A stretch of 45,758 bases of DNA from a virus: positions 1-45,758 of IMG/VR virus record IMGVR_UViG_3300032282_002133; one strand, 5' to 3'. The stretch's first letter is position 1, and every line of letters starts with the position of its first letter. Made by a program: the position numbers and the translations under genes. The notes beneath the pieces are model-generated. The model searched no databases. It was not told where the DNA came from and saw nothing but the letters and a program-made list of their open reading frames with translations. Below, one piece after another: positions 6,955-14,600 of the stretch.

Positions 6955-7149
6955 CTAATCATTAAAGTCTTCTTCTTCTTCTTTTAATTCATTTGCTTTA
7001 TCAATAATGTAGTTATCTATTTGTGTCTGGGAAAAGGTGGCTGATATTAACAAAGCAGAGAACAAATTGAACATCTCATCTATTGAGATGTCGTCATGTT
7101 GTTGTTCAATAGTTGTTTTTGTTTCGTGCATTTTTAATGATAGTTCCAT
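6955..7149 (-). CDS. small acidic protein (64 aa)
   Basis: A 64-residue, strongly acidic helical protein that ends ELKEEEEDFND. The middle (MFNLFSALLISATFSQTQIDNYI) is hydrophobic and could be a dimer helix. It starts three bases after the stop of the upstream 54-aa gene. No family is recognised. Acidic small early proteins of phages are sometimes inhibitors of host DNA-binding proteins, but nothing here specifically shows that. Confidence 0.6.
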   Translation of the reverse strand: MELSLKMHETKTTIEQQHDDISIDEMFNLFSALLISATFSQTQIDNYIIDKANELKEEEEDFND

Positions 7150-7152
7150 TTT

Positions 7153-7317
7153 TTATTTTTTTATGAGTGGTAAAATATATTGATAGTTTGGTTTGTATTT
7201 ATAAGGTATGGGAATCAGTAATAATGGATTTTTGCGTATATATACGTATAAATGCGTATCAAGTTTGGGAACATATGGCTCTTTAATAACTTCAGTTTTA
7301 GTCTTAACTCTTCCCAT
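7153..7317 (-). CDS. 54-aa basic protein
   Basis: Reading leftward from the ATG at 7317 gives 54 residues, starting MGRVKTKTEVIKEPYVPK and ending PLIKK, with a stop at 7155-7153 and a 3-base gap to the next gene. It is basic and proline/tyrosine-rich (PIPYKYKPNYQY) with no known domain. The clean operon spacing supports it. A palindrome within it (CGTATATATACG, 7235-7246) is therefore coding, not obviously an operator. A -7-like box at 7322-7329 sits so close to the ATG that a leaderless transcript would result. Confidence 0.6.
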   Translation of the reverse strand: MGRVKTKTEVIKEPYVPKLDTHLYVYIRKNPLLLIPIPYKYKPNYQYILPLIKK

Positions 7318-7321
7318 GACA

Positions 7322-7341
7322 CAAAAATAATAATAATTTTG
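7322..7341. promoter_or_regulatory. divergent -7 boxes between early and rightward genes
   Basis: TATTTTTG (minus strand, 7329-7322) and TAATTTTG (plus strand, 7334-7341) both fit TAnnTTTG and lie back to back in the gap between the leftward and rightward blocks. Neither has a clean TTTG at the proper -33 distance. They mark the likely divergent promoter area, with moderate support. Confidence 0.4.
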
Positions 7342-7388
7342 ACAAAATAAATTTTGAAATGATATTTATTTTAATTTATTTTGCTATT

Positions 7389-7652
7389 ATGATAGAAATA
7401 CAAGGCTATAACAAGGTTAATTACCTAAAATTCCAAACCGAAATGGATGCACGGTTTGCGAACTGCGAACTATCTGAATTAGAAATTGCAGTAAAACTTG
7501 GCTTAAAGTCAACAGCAACAATAAAGAATGCATTCAGAAAAGATAGTCAGATAGTATCAGATGAGGTTATGTCTGGTATTATGGAGTGTATTGAATTGAG
7601 GGGATTTATTTTGTGGGTGTGTGGGAATAGACACTATTATATAAAAACATAA
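7389..7652 (+). CDS. small putative HTH protein
   Basis: The frame is open from 7359, but its first ten codons fall in the promoter area and give a hydrophobic stretch. The ATG at 7389 (MIEIQGYNKVNYLKF) looks better and gives 87 residues. Residues about 24-42 (LSELEIAVKLGLKSTATIKNAF) have the shape of a helix-turn-helix: a helix, a glycine turn, then a helix with ST.T. Placed right at the divergence point, it may regulate the early/late switch. The HTH match is by eye and the C-terminal part is unremarkable. Confidence 0.55.
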   Translation: MIEIQGYNKVNYLKFQTEMDARFANCELSELEIAVKLGLKSTATIKNAFRKDSQIVSDEVMSGIMECIELRGFILWVCGNRHYYIKT

Positions 7653-7667
7653 ACATCCGTTAAATAG

Positions 7668-7754
7668 GTGAAAAATTATTATTCTTGGGGAGGTGAAGGT
7701 GCTGAAAGTGCTGAAGAACTTGAATGGGATAGTCATACAGAAGGCGAATTATAA
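7668..7754 (+). CDS. possible 28-aa acidic peptide (GTG start)
   Basis: A GTG directly after a TAG stop opens 28 codons (VKNYYSWGGEGAESAEELE and so on) and ends 12 bases before the GroES-like gene. The acidic peptide has no known family. The evidence is only that it fills a 114-base gap and reads sensibly; a chance frame is quite possible. Confidence 0.28.
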   Translation: MKNYYSWGGEGAESAEELEWDSHTEGEL

Positions 7755-7766
7755 AACAAAAAATAT

Positions 7767-8066
7767 ATGCAAAAGTTTGAACCCGTAGGCAGAAAAATGT
7801 TAGTTGAGCCGCTAAAGGAGGACAACTATACAACATCGGTTGGTATAGAACTTGTACAACTTGAATTTCAAAAGGTAAAGGTTGTAGAGGTTAGTAAAGA
7901 ATACAGCGATATGTACATCCCAGGTGATGTGGTAGTAATTAGTTCCAATTCTGGCATTGGTCAAATGTATAATGGCAATGCTTGTTTATGGATTGACGCA
8001 AAGGCAGCACCAGATGGTGATGTTTGGTTTATTGTAAGGGAATACGAAAATGATGATGCAATTTAA
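7767..8066 (+). CDS. GroES-like co-chaperonin
   Basis: The length (99 aa) and the order of patterns fit GroES: an N-terminal strand with VGRKMLVEPLKED (family: P...RVLV.P...E..T..GI.L), then KVVEVSKEY...YIPGDVVVI (family: G.V..VG.G......VK.GD.V.F) and a final DVWFIVREYE strand (family: ..L......ILA). The mobile loop after residue 18 (EDNYTTSVGIELV) is the part that should bind GroEL. Phage GroES-like proteins replace host GroES so that large capsid proteins can fold, as known for T4 gp31. Distant match, judged by eye. A second GroES-like gene follows at 8532. Confidence 0.7.
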   Translation: MQKFEPVGRKMLVEPLKEDNYTTSVGIELVQLEFQKVKVVEVSKEYSDMYIPGDVVVISSNSGIGQMYNGNACLWIDAKAAPDGDVWFIVREYENDDAI

Positions 8067-8253
8067 TATACCAATTCCTGTAGTTACCGAAAAGGGAGAA
8101 GACGGATACGCTATTTATGTAGAGTCTTCTGGAATGTTTGAGAACGACATTTGGTGTGTGGTTTTGTGTGAAGGAGGAATGATTAGGCACTTCAACACTT
8201 CCCAAATAAAAATACACAAAAACGCAACCTTTGGAATACATAACATATCGTGA
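8050..8253 (+). CDS. small conserved-type phage protein (67 aa)
   Basis: Three ATGs in a row (8050, 8053, 8056) allow slightly different starts, all overlapping the end of the GroES-like gene. The protein reads as beta-rich: FNIPIPVVTEKGEDGYAIYVESSG..ENDIWCVVLCEGG..RHFNTSQI. I recall similar small proteins lying beside late genes in other Bacteroidota phages, but do not know a function. The next gene begins within its last 23 bases. Confidence 0.68.
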   Translation: MMMQFNIPIPVVTEKGEDGYAIYVESSGMFENDIWCVVLCEGGMIRHFNTSQIKIHKNATFGIHNIS

Positions 8254-8554
8254 CAATGATGAAAGTGGGGAGCTACAATATTACATACTACAGCGTGAGT
8301 TCCCTCACTATATAGGATTAATATCTACATACCCAAAGGATTCAATCATCCCGTCCATACAAATAACCAATTATTATCTTTGGGTTGTATTTAGTGGTTC
8401 TTTGAGAGGAAGTTTAATCCCAGGATATAAAAATATAGAAAAGGATATTAAATTTGTATTGAATGACATGGCAACATGGTACTATGCTTATCGTATAGTA
8501 CTGAATGAAAAAAAATACAAAAAATTTAAGTATGATTCAAGCCCCAACAAATAA
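8231..8554 (+). CDS. hypothetical protein (107 aa)
   Basis: Begins MEYITYRDNDESGELQYYILQREFPHYIG, and continues with mixed beta strands and a helical, basic C-terminus. Tyrosine-rich. No family is recognised. It overlaps the previous gene by 23 bases and the next gene's preferred start by 23 bases, so the four genes 7767-9167 form one coupled unit around the GroES-like proteins. Confidence 0.65.
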   Translation: MEYITYRDNDESGELQYYILQREFPHYIGLISTYPKDSIIPSIQITNYYLWVVFSGSLRGSLIPGYKNIEKDIKFVLNDMATWYYAYRIVLNEKKYKKFKYDSSPNK

Positions 8555-9167
8555 AGTAATAGTACATCCAAAGACAAGATACATAAGACATATTTCAGAC
8601 CTAATGAAGAGGTCATCAATTCAAAACGGGGCTTCAGTTGACCCAGCAGATGTGGTAAATATTGTAGGGGAAATAGTGTCAATTCCCAGACAAATCACAA
8701 ACGACAAGCAATACGAAGGCTACTCAATACAAGACCTACAGATAGGCGACATGGCTATATTCTCATTTAAAGTAATTTACGACCTTGTTATAAAACAAGA
8801 AAACGGAGAGCCTGTTTACAGGAACTTAATTAAATACGATGGTAAGGAATATTTTAGTTGTGATATAAGAAACTTATTTGGAGTTATTCGTGAAGGGGAA
8901 ATAATAATGGTAAACGGGTTTGTAATGCTTGAAGAGTTTGAGCAGGACAAGATTATATTGGCTCAGACAATAAAGAAAACAAAGAAAGCCAAGTCTTCGC
9001 ATATAATGCACATTGGGAACAACAGGCAGCATCTCCCAAACATACAAGCCTCAAATGGTGACCTAGCATATTTTAACTCAGACAAGGTACAGCACTACGA
9101 AATAAACGGAAAGAAATTTATAATTTTACAGCAGGATAGAATATTAGGCAAAGAAATCGTAGAATAA
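8532..9167 (+). CDS. larger GroES-like protein, possibly a double barrel
   Basis: The ATG at 8532 (MIQAPTNKVIVHP) is preferred over 8505, because the family pattern starts directly there. Residues about 1-135 look like one GroES-type barrel with inserts: NKVIVHPKTRYI, a loop, DPADVVNIVGEIVSIP, LQIGDMAIFSF. The C-terminal part resembles the second half of GroES again: SNGDLAYFNSDKV....INGKKFIILQQDRILGKEI, close to the family ending GD.V.F........ID...Y.I....DILA. At 211 residues it is about twice GroES length. It may form a larger dome over GroEL or work together with the 99-aa protein. The duplication is an inference by eye. Confidence 0.6.
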   Translation: MIQAPTNKVIVHPKTRYIRHISDLMKRSSIQNGASVDPADVVNIVGEIVSIPRQITNDKQYEGYSIQDLQIGDMAIFSFKVIYDLVIKQENGEPVYRNLIKYDGKEYFSCDIRNLFGVIREGEIIMVNGFVMLEEFEQDKIILAQTIKKTKKAKSSHIMHIGNNRQHLPNIQASNGDLAYFNSDKVQHYEINGKKFIILQQDRILGKEIVE

Positions 9168-9191
9168 AAATTTTTTTCTTAATAATATTAT

Positions 9192-9216
9192 TAAATTTGG
9201 CAAACTTTCAGCCAAA
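9192..9216 (+). promoter_or_regulatory. late promoter -7 box and leader hairpin
   Basis: TAAATTTG (9192-9199) fits the Bacteroidota -7 box in the gap before the late genes. A T-rich tract lies at the -33 distance, with no clear TTTG. Immediately after, TTTGGC (9196-9201) pairs with GCCAAA (9211-9216) as a small hairpin just before the ATG, which could be an operator or affect initiation. Confidence 0.48.
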
Positions 9217-10128
9217 ATGAATATTAAAGACTGCGTTGATTATATTAATTTCTGGATAAGAAAAGAAAGAGGTTCTTTCTTGACAATAGAAGAGTCTGTT
9301 GCGGTTATTGATTTAGGACAAATCGCATATTACAATGATATTATTCCAAAGTATGCTACATCTCAGATAATAAAAGACTGCCTAACTCCATTTAAGACTA
9401 GGTATGATTTTAATTCGGCTGCCAATGACCCACAGCTAGTGTCAATTCCCAATACATTCCTAGTATCAACAATTACAGCAAATGCTGCATCGTCTGGGAC
9501 AACAATTAATGTTTCTAGTACAACAGGGTTGGTTATAGGGCAAATTGTTGTAGTAAGTACGGGAACTGGATTATTTCAGCCAGGTACTATTATAACTAAA
9601 ATAATATCTTCTACATCGTTTCAGGTAGACATTGAGCCTATAACAACCATACAAAGTGGTGCATCAATAAGGGTCTTTGAAAGTAGGGTATATCTTGATA
9701 TGTTAGACATGGAAATCGTTTTTACTCAAAATGGAAGAGAAACGTATTACCCAGTTAAAATGACAAATGAAGACGAAAGGTCTAATAAACTAAATTCTCA
9801 AATAGACCCACCAATTCCCACAGCACCATTAGGAGAAATAACAGCACCAAGAACTATTCGTTTATATCCTGCTAATACTAATTATATTGGCAGCGTGTCT
9901 TATATGAGAAGACCTAAAAAGCCAGTGTATGGCTATAATGTTGTTGGGGGAAGAAATATTGTTTACGACCCAATAAATTCTGTTCAATTAGAGTGGAGAG
10001 ATACAGATATAAACATGATTTTAATAAAGGCTTTATTGAGTGTTGGTATAAATCTTAGTGATGCTGAAATATCTCAATTTGCAGAAATGAAATCACAACA
10101 AAATTATCAAGGCGTTAATCATTTATAA
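9217..10128 (+). CDS. virion neck/tail protein (303 aa)
   Basis: It opens with a helical domain that reads MNIKDCVDYINFWIRKERGSFLTIEESVAVIDLGQIAYYND. Residues about 88-146 form an inserted small beta domain rich in S/T/G (TANAASSGTTINVSS....GQIVVVSTGTG..PGTIITKI), a typical phage surface module. The last third resembles connector-type proteins with beta strands and a helix. It is the first gene after the late promoter and is followed 10 bases later by a 231-aa protein of similar size class. By position it is likely a head-tail adaptor or tail ring protein. The family was not identified. Confidence 0.65.
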   Translation: MNIKDCVDYINFWIRKERGSFLTIEESVAVIDLGQIAYYNDIIPKYATSQIIKDCLTPFKTRYDFNSAANDPQLVSIPNTFLVSTITANAASSGTTINVSSTTGLVIGQIVVVSTGTGLFQPGTIITKIISSTSFQVDIEPITTIQSGASIRVFESRVYLDMLDMEIVFTQNGRETYYPVKMTNEDERSNKLNSQIDPPIPTAPLGEITAPRTIRLYPANTNYIGSVSYMRRPKKPVYGYNVVGGRNIVYDPINSVQLEWRDTDINMILIKALLSVGINLSDAEISQFAEMKSQQNYQGVNHL

Positions 10129-10138
10129 AAAATAAAAA

Positions 10139-10834
10139 ATGAGTGTTGTAACAATTTATAGATTAGCTGAAAGCTGTTTGTCACTTATTGAAGGTGGCGA
10201 TATAGCAGAAGGTTCTAGTCTTTCATATAATGAAATAAAAATAGCCTGTGGTAATGTAATAAATCAATTACTTAAAACAGAATATTTTAGTATCAATGGA
10301 AAGATGGGAGAAGTGATACCAAACGGTACAACGCTAGGATTATATGAAAACATAGATGTTGTTTCTTATAATGGCAAAAGTAAGGCAACGCTTCCCATCA
10401 AGCCAATAAAACTACCAAGAAATATGGGCATATGGGCTATATATGCAAAATACGACCCAAATGATATAGGATATGAATTAGACAAGGAGTTCATCCCATT
10501 ACAAATGGGTCAGGGAGGTCTTATTAAATCTCAGCCGTTGTTGAACGACTTAATGGGTCAGGTGGGGTACGAGAACTTTGGTATGGATGTTATCTTTACA
10601 AAAGACTTGAAGACCCTGTTCCCTAACATAAAGTTAGCAATGCGCTTAGCCATAATGGATATATCTATGTACGGGGACTATGACCCTTTACCAATACTTC
10701 CCGAACAAGAATGGCAAGTAATTCAAGAAGTATATAAATTATACAGCACTCAAGCAATACCTGATAAACTTGTTGACCCAACTGTTGATGAGAGTAAGGG
10801 AATTCCTACAACACAACAAAAAGCTAACCAATAA
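10139..10834 (+). CDS. virion neck/tail protein (231 aa)
   Basis: Starts MSVVTIYRLAESCLSLIEGGDIAEGSSLSYNEIKIACGNVINQLLKTEYF, an N-terminal helical bundle of the type seen in connector or adaptor proteins. Beta strands follow in the middle (YNGKSKATLPIKPIKLPRNMGIWAIY) and a helical C-terminus (EWQVIQEVYKLYSTQ). Residues PTVDESKGIPTTQQKANQ form a flexible tail. An A-rich leader without Shine-Dalgarno precedes it. It lies between two proteins of similar context, suggesting they are ring or adaptor components that join head and tail. Confidence 0.65.
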   Translation: MSVVTIYRLAESCLSLIEGGDIAEGSSLSYNEIKIACGNVINQLLKTEYFSINGKMGEVIPNGTTLGLYENIDVVSYNGKSKATLPIKPIKLPRNMGIWAIYAKYDPNDIGYELDKEFIPLQMGQGGLIKSQPLLNDLMGQVGYENFGMDVIFTKDLKTLFPNIKLAMRLAIMDISMYGDYDPLPILPEQEWQVIQEVYKLYSTQAIPDKLVDPTVDESKGIPTTQQKANQ

Positions 10835-10850
10835 AAATAATTAATAAAAG

Positions 10851-11633
10851 ATGGTACTAGCAACATTAGATGAAATAACAAGACGTGGACTCATTGAGTC
10901 AGGTCTTCCCATACATTACTATTTAGAATACATGGTACATGGTGCTACTTGCCTAAGAGAACTATCATTTGACACACTTAAAATAGTTAACACGGTAGAA
11001 CTGCCAGTTAACGACTATGGTGCAGTAGACTTGCCAGATGATTTCGTAGATGATGTATCTTGTGGTTTTTATGGTAATGGAGTTCTACAAAAACTTCCAC
11101 ATCAGAGTTACATTAGTCCATTAAGAAAATATGACCCAGCAACAGCACAATTTACGCATCCACACTATCCTACAAATGGAGTTGTTCCAGGAGATGTAAA
11201 CAACATTTATGGTGGTAATCAATTATTTTTAGGTGGCTTGGGAATCTTTTGGTTTTGGAATGTGTCTGACTTTGGTGAGCCAACAGGTAGATTTTTTGGT
11301 GCTACGGGAGGCACTAGTATTGGGTACAAGGTGATAAAGGAAAGAAGACAAATACAGATGTCTATTGGATTTGAAAGAAAGAGCGTAGTACTTCAGTACA
11401 TATCAAGCGGTCAGAGCGTAGATACCGCAAGCCAAATAGATATACAGGCAATACAGACAATAAGAGCATGGCAAGAATGGAAACACTCCCCTAACGCAAA
11501 CAATGACTTTAGCCCAGAAGCTGTATCTTTCTATAACAACAAAAAAAGACTGAGAGCAAGATTGAGTGGATTAACATTAGTAGACATTAAAAATACACTC
11601 CGCAATGGATATACTGCGGCTATTAAAAATTAA
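10851..11633 (+). CDS. virion neck/tail protein (260 aa)
   Basis: The N-terminus (LDEITRRGLIESGLPIHYYLEYMVHGATCLRELSFDTLKIVNTVELPVN) is helical, then strands with DYGAVDLPDDFVDDVSCG follow; this helix-then-beta layout with LP.DF is common in podovirus head-to-tail proteins. The middle is glycine-rich and aromatic (NNIYGGNQLFLGGLGIFWFWNVSD). The C-terminal helix ends near IRAWQEWKHSPN....SFYNNKKRLRARLS. It ends 2 bases before the large tail protein, so the two are likely made together. Likely a neck component; exact role not known. Confidence 0.68.
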   Translation: MVLATLDEITRRGLIESGLPIHYYLEYMVHGATCLRELSFDTLKIVNTVELPVNDYGAVDLPDDFVDDVSCGFYGNGVLQKLPHQSYISPLRKYDPATAQFTHPHYPTNGVVPGDVNNIYGGNQLFLGGLGIFWFWNVSDFGEPTGRFFGATGGTSIGYKVIKERRQIQMSIGFERKSVVLQYISSGQSVDTASQIDIQAIQTIRAWQEWKHSPNANNDFSPEAVSFYNNKKRLRARLSGLTLVDIKNTLRNGYTAAIKN

Positions 11634-11635
11634 TA

Positions 11636-14600
11636 ATGAGGCAAAAAGACTTAAAATACTTTGGAGATATACAGTCAGGAAGATTAAATGCAGACGACTC
11701 TCCATTTGCAGTAACTACTAATGAATGGGTTAATGCACAGAATGCGCGTACGGGAACTACCGACAAGGGTGTTACGGGAGTTGTTGAAAGTGTTGGGGGA
11801 AATGTAGAAATTCCCAAACCTGCCGACTTAGCCTCAGTAGTTATAGGTGACCAAAAATGGTCAGCACAAAACTTAAATGTAACTAAATATAGAAATGGTG
11901 ATGATATCATAGAGGTTACAGACCCCACAGCTTGGGCAGCACTAACAACAGGTGCTAGATGTTGGTATAATAACGACCCTGCTACAGATACTATGCTTTA
12001 TAATTGGTATGCAGTAAACGACCCAAGGGGGTTAGCGCCTCAAGGCTGGTGGATTCCCACACAATATGAATGGCAACAACTATCTACATATTTAGGTGGA
12101 GATACCATATCTGGAGGACACTTAAAAGAACAAGAAACTTTTAATTGGGATAGCCCTAATACGGGTGCAGATAATAGTAGTGGTTTTACTGCATTAGGGT
12201 GTGGTCAAAGAGATTATCTTGGGAACTATTCTGATATTTTGCAATTAGCAAAATTTTGGACTGCGACAGAATATGCTGTAGAAAGAGCAAAAAATGTTAC
12301 ACTTCATTATGATAGTGCTGTTACAGATTTTAATATAGAAGAGAAGCGTTCTGGATATTCTGTAAGAGCAATAACATTCAATTCCCAATACATAACAATA
12401 GGCTCAATAGAAGATACAGAAAACCAAAGATTTGTTTACTTTGACTACGACACAGTAAGAAGTCATCAACTGCCTATAGCCAACATAGTGTTATTAGGAA
12501 CTTTATTTCCTGCAACAAATTTAATATACACATACGATTCAAGAGCGGCTGTATTAAAGGCAGGAGATGGCATAACTATAATAAACGGGGCTGGTACTGC
12601 GGTATCGTTTACTATTATTTCTTTTACTATTGACCCAGTTAGCGGATATTATAGGATAGAGTTATCGGATATTTTTCCTATTGATGATAGTTTTACTACT
12701 GATATTTTTTATACTGCTGGGGGGGAAGATAAGATTATTTGTATGTATACAGATACAAATACGCAGTACAATGTTTTAACTTCTTCCGAAGTAATTAGAG
12801 GGTTAAATTTTAATAAAAATTCACTTATACATAGCGCACATATTGCTAATAATATTTTATCGTGGACAGATAGCATAAACAATGAGCCAAGAAAAATAAA
12901 TATAGAGTCCGCAATTAAGGCAAACTATTCATCATTTATAACAGATACAAATCCTTATGCATTCCCATTGAACTTTTCAGAAATAACACTTATTAAGCCG
13001 CCACCTATATTTGCTGCAAATATTTTAAAGGATTATGATTCATCTTTTTTACAGAATTATATATCTAATGATTCTTTTCAATTTGCTTACCAATATAAAT
13101 TTTATGATAATGAAACTACAGTAATTGGAGAATATAGTCAATCTTCAAAATTAAATGGGTTTGACGATTCTTATAATAGGATTATAGTTTCAATGAACTC
13201 AATTGAATCAATACCGTATACTGTTAAAATAATAAATTTAATAGCAAGAAATAGCGATACTAATTTTGCTTATATAGTAAAAACATGGGATAAAGACAAT
13301 GCAGATGATTTAAACGAAATTGAAAATCATAATAATGGCATTGATGTATTGACTTATGATTTTTACAATACGAGTATAGGTATAACAATACCAGACTACG
13401 ATGTGTTAAGACCATTTGATAACATACCTATTTATTCCCAAACACACGAAATAGCTAAACAAAGATACTTCCTTGCTAATAATATTGATGGGTATAATAC
13501 CCCAGTATTTACTTCAATGACATTGAATACTGGTAGTACAATAGTTCCAGGTTCTTCTAGTAGTGTAATAGCTGATTTAATATCAATAAGAGCTAGCGGT
13601 ATTGCAACACAACAAAACCCAAGGCAAACAACACAAACTGCACCATATGGTTATTCTGGATGGTATGTATATTTAACATTCCCAATTGTTGGATATTGGG
13701 CTATAACATCAACAGAGCAATATAATTTATTAAGTTCTGCAATACCAACATTACCTACACCACCAACATCTGCAATATATCCCACACAAATATCCTATAA
13801 AGGGGCAACCGTAGCTCAAGTGGTATCTAATACGAAACCAGGCGGAAGAATAAATAATTTTTCCGAAGCTATAGAAACAACAAATTTGTGTACTGTATCT
13901 GGTCTTACTCCAAGTTATTATATAGCTTACCCACAATTATCTACATATAAATCTGGTATAGTTTTTTATGATTACGCTATGAGAAAATGCGGAGTTATAA
14001 CTAATAAAAATTGTGTAATATCCACTCCAGCTAGAGATTATAATTACACATCGGCAATAAGTACATTACAATGGAATTTAGATAATGCGGATTCAGAAAT
14101 ACAAATACCAGAATGGGCGTATTATTATGCGCCCGTATTAACAAAAAACCAAACAAAAAGATTTTACATATCATCTTACAATTATGCTAATGAGGCTAAG
14201 TATGTAAGTAGAGATTCTAGTGGCAATTATGTATATTCATCAAGTTTTGATGGCTCTATTGGCATAGGGATAGACGCTACAGCATTAGCTCAAGCTGGTC
14301 TTGGGTATGTTTTTTCTGAAGGCGATATTTGTATATTAAATCTATATTCTGGTACGTCAAAAACATTACAAGTAATAGGTCAAGACAATAACTATATTAT
14401 ACTTAAAACATTTAATTTAGGGGCGCTACAAATGTTGACTTATGAAATATACACTCCATATAAAACATCTGAACAAGAGCCATATTATGAAATGGGTAGG
14501 ATGTATAAAGTAAATAATCCTGGCACTGCACAACGAAAATACTCTCAGCTATTTGGAATATTTAACGCAGATGCTTATATACTTAAAAGAACGTATAAAA

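Noticed and set aside
7235-7246. Perfect palindrome CGTATATATACG as an operator
   Set aside because: It lies inside the 54-aa reading frame 7153-7317 and the area is rich in TA steps, so it can arise by chance. The intergenic boxes are better operator candidates.
11834-12375. Diversity-generating retroelement target in the FISUMP domain
   Set aside because: No reverse transcriptase and no template repeat of the domain's 3' end were seen in the window. The domain alone is not evidence.
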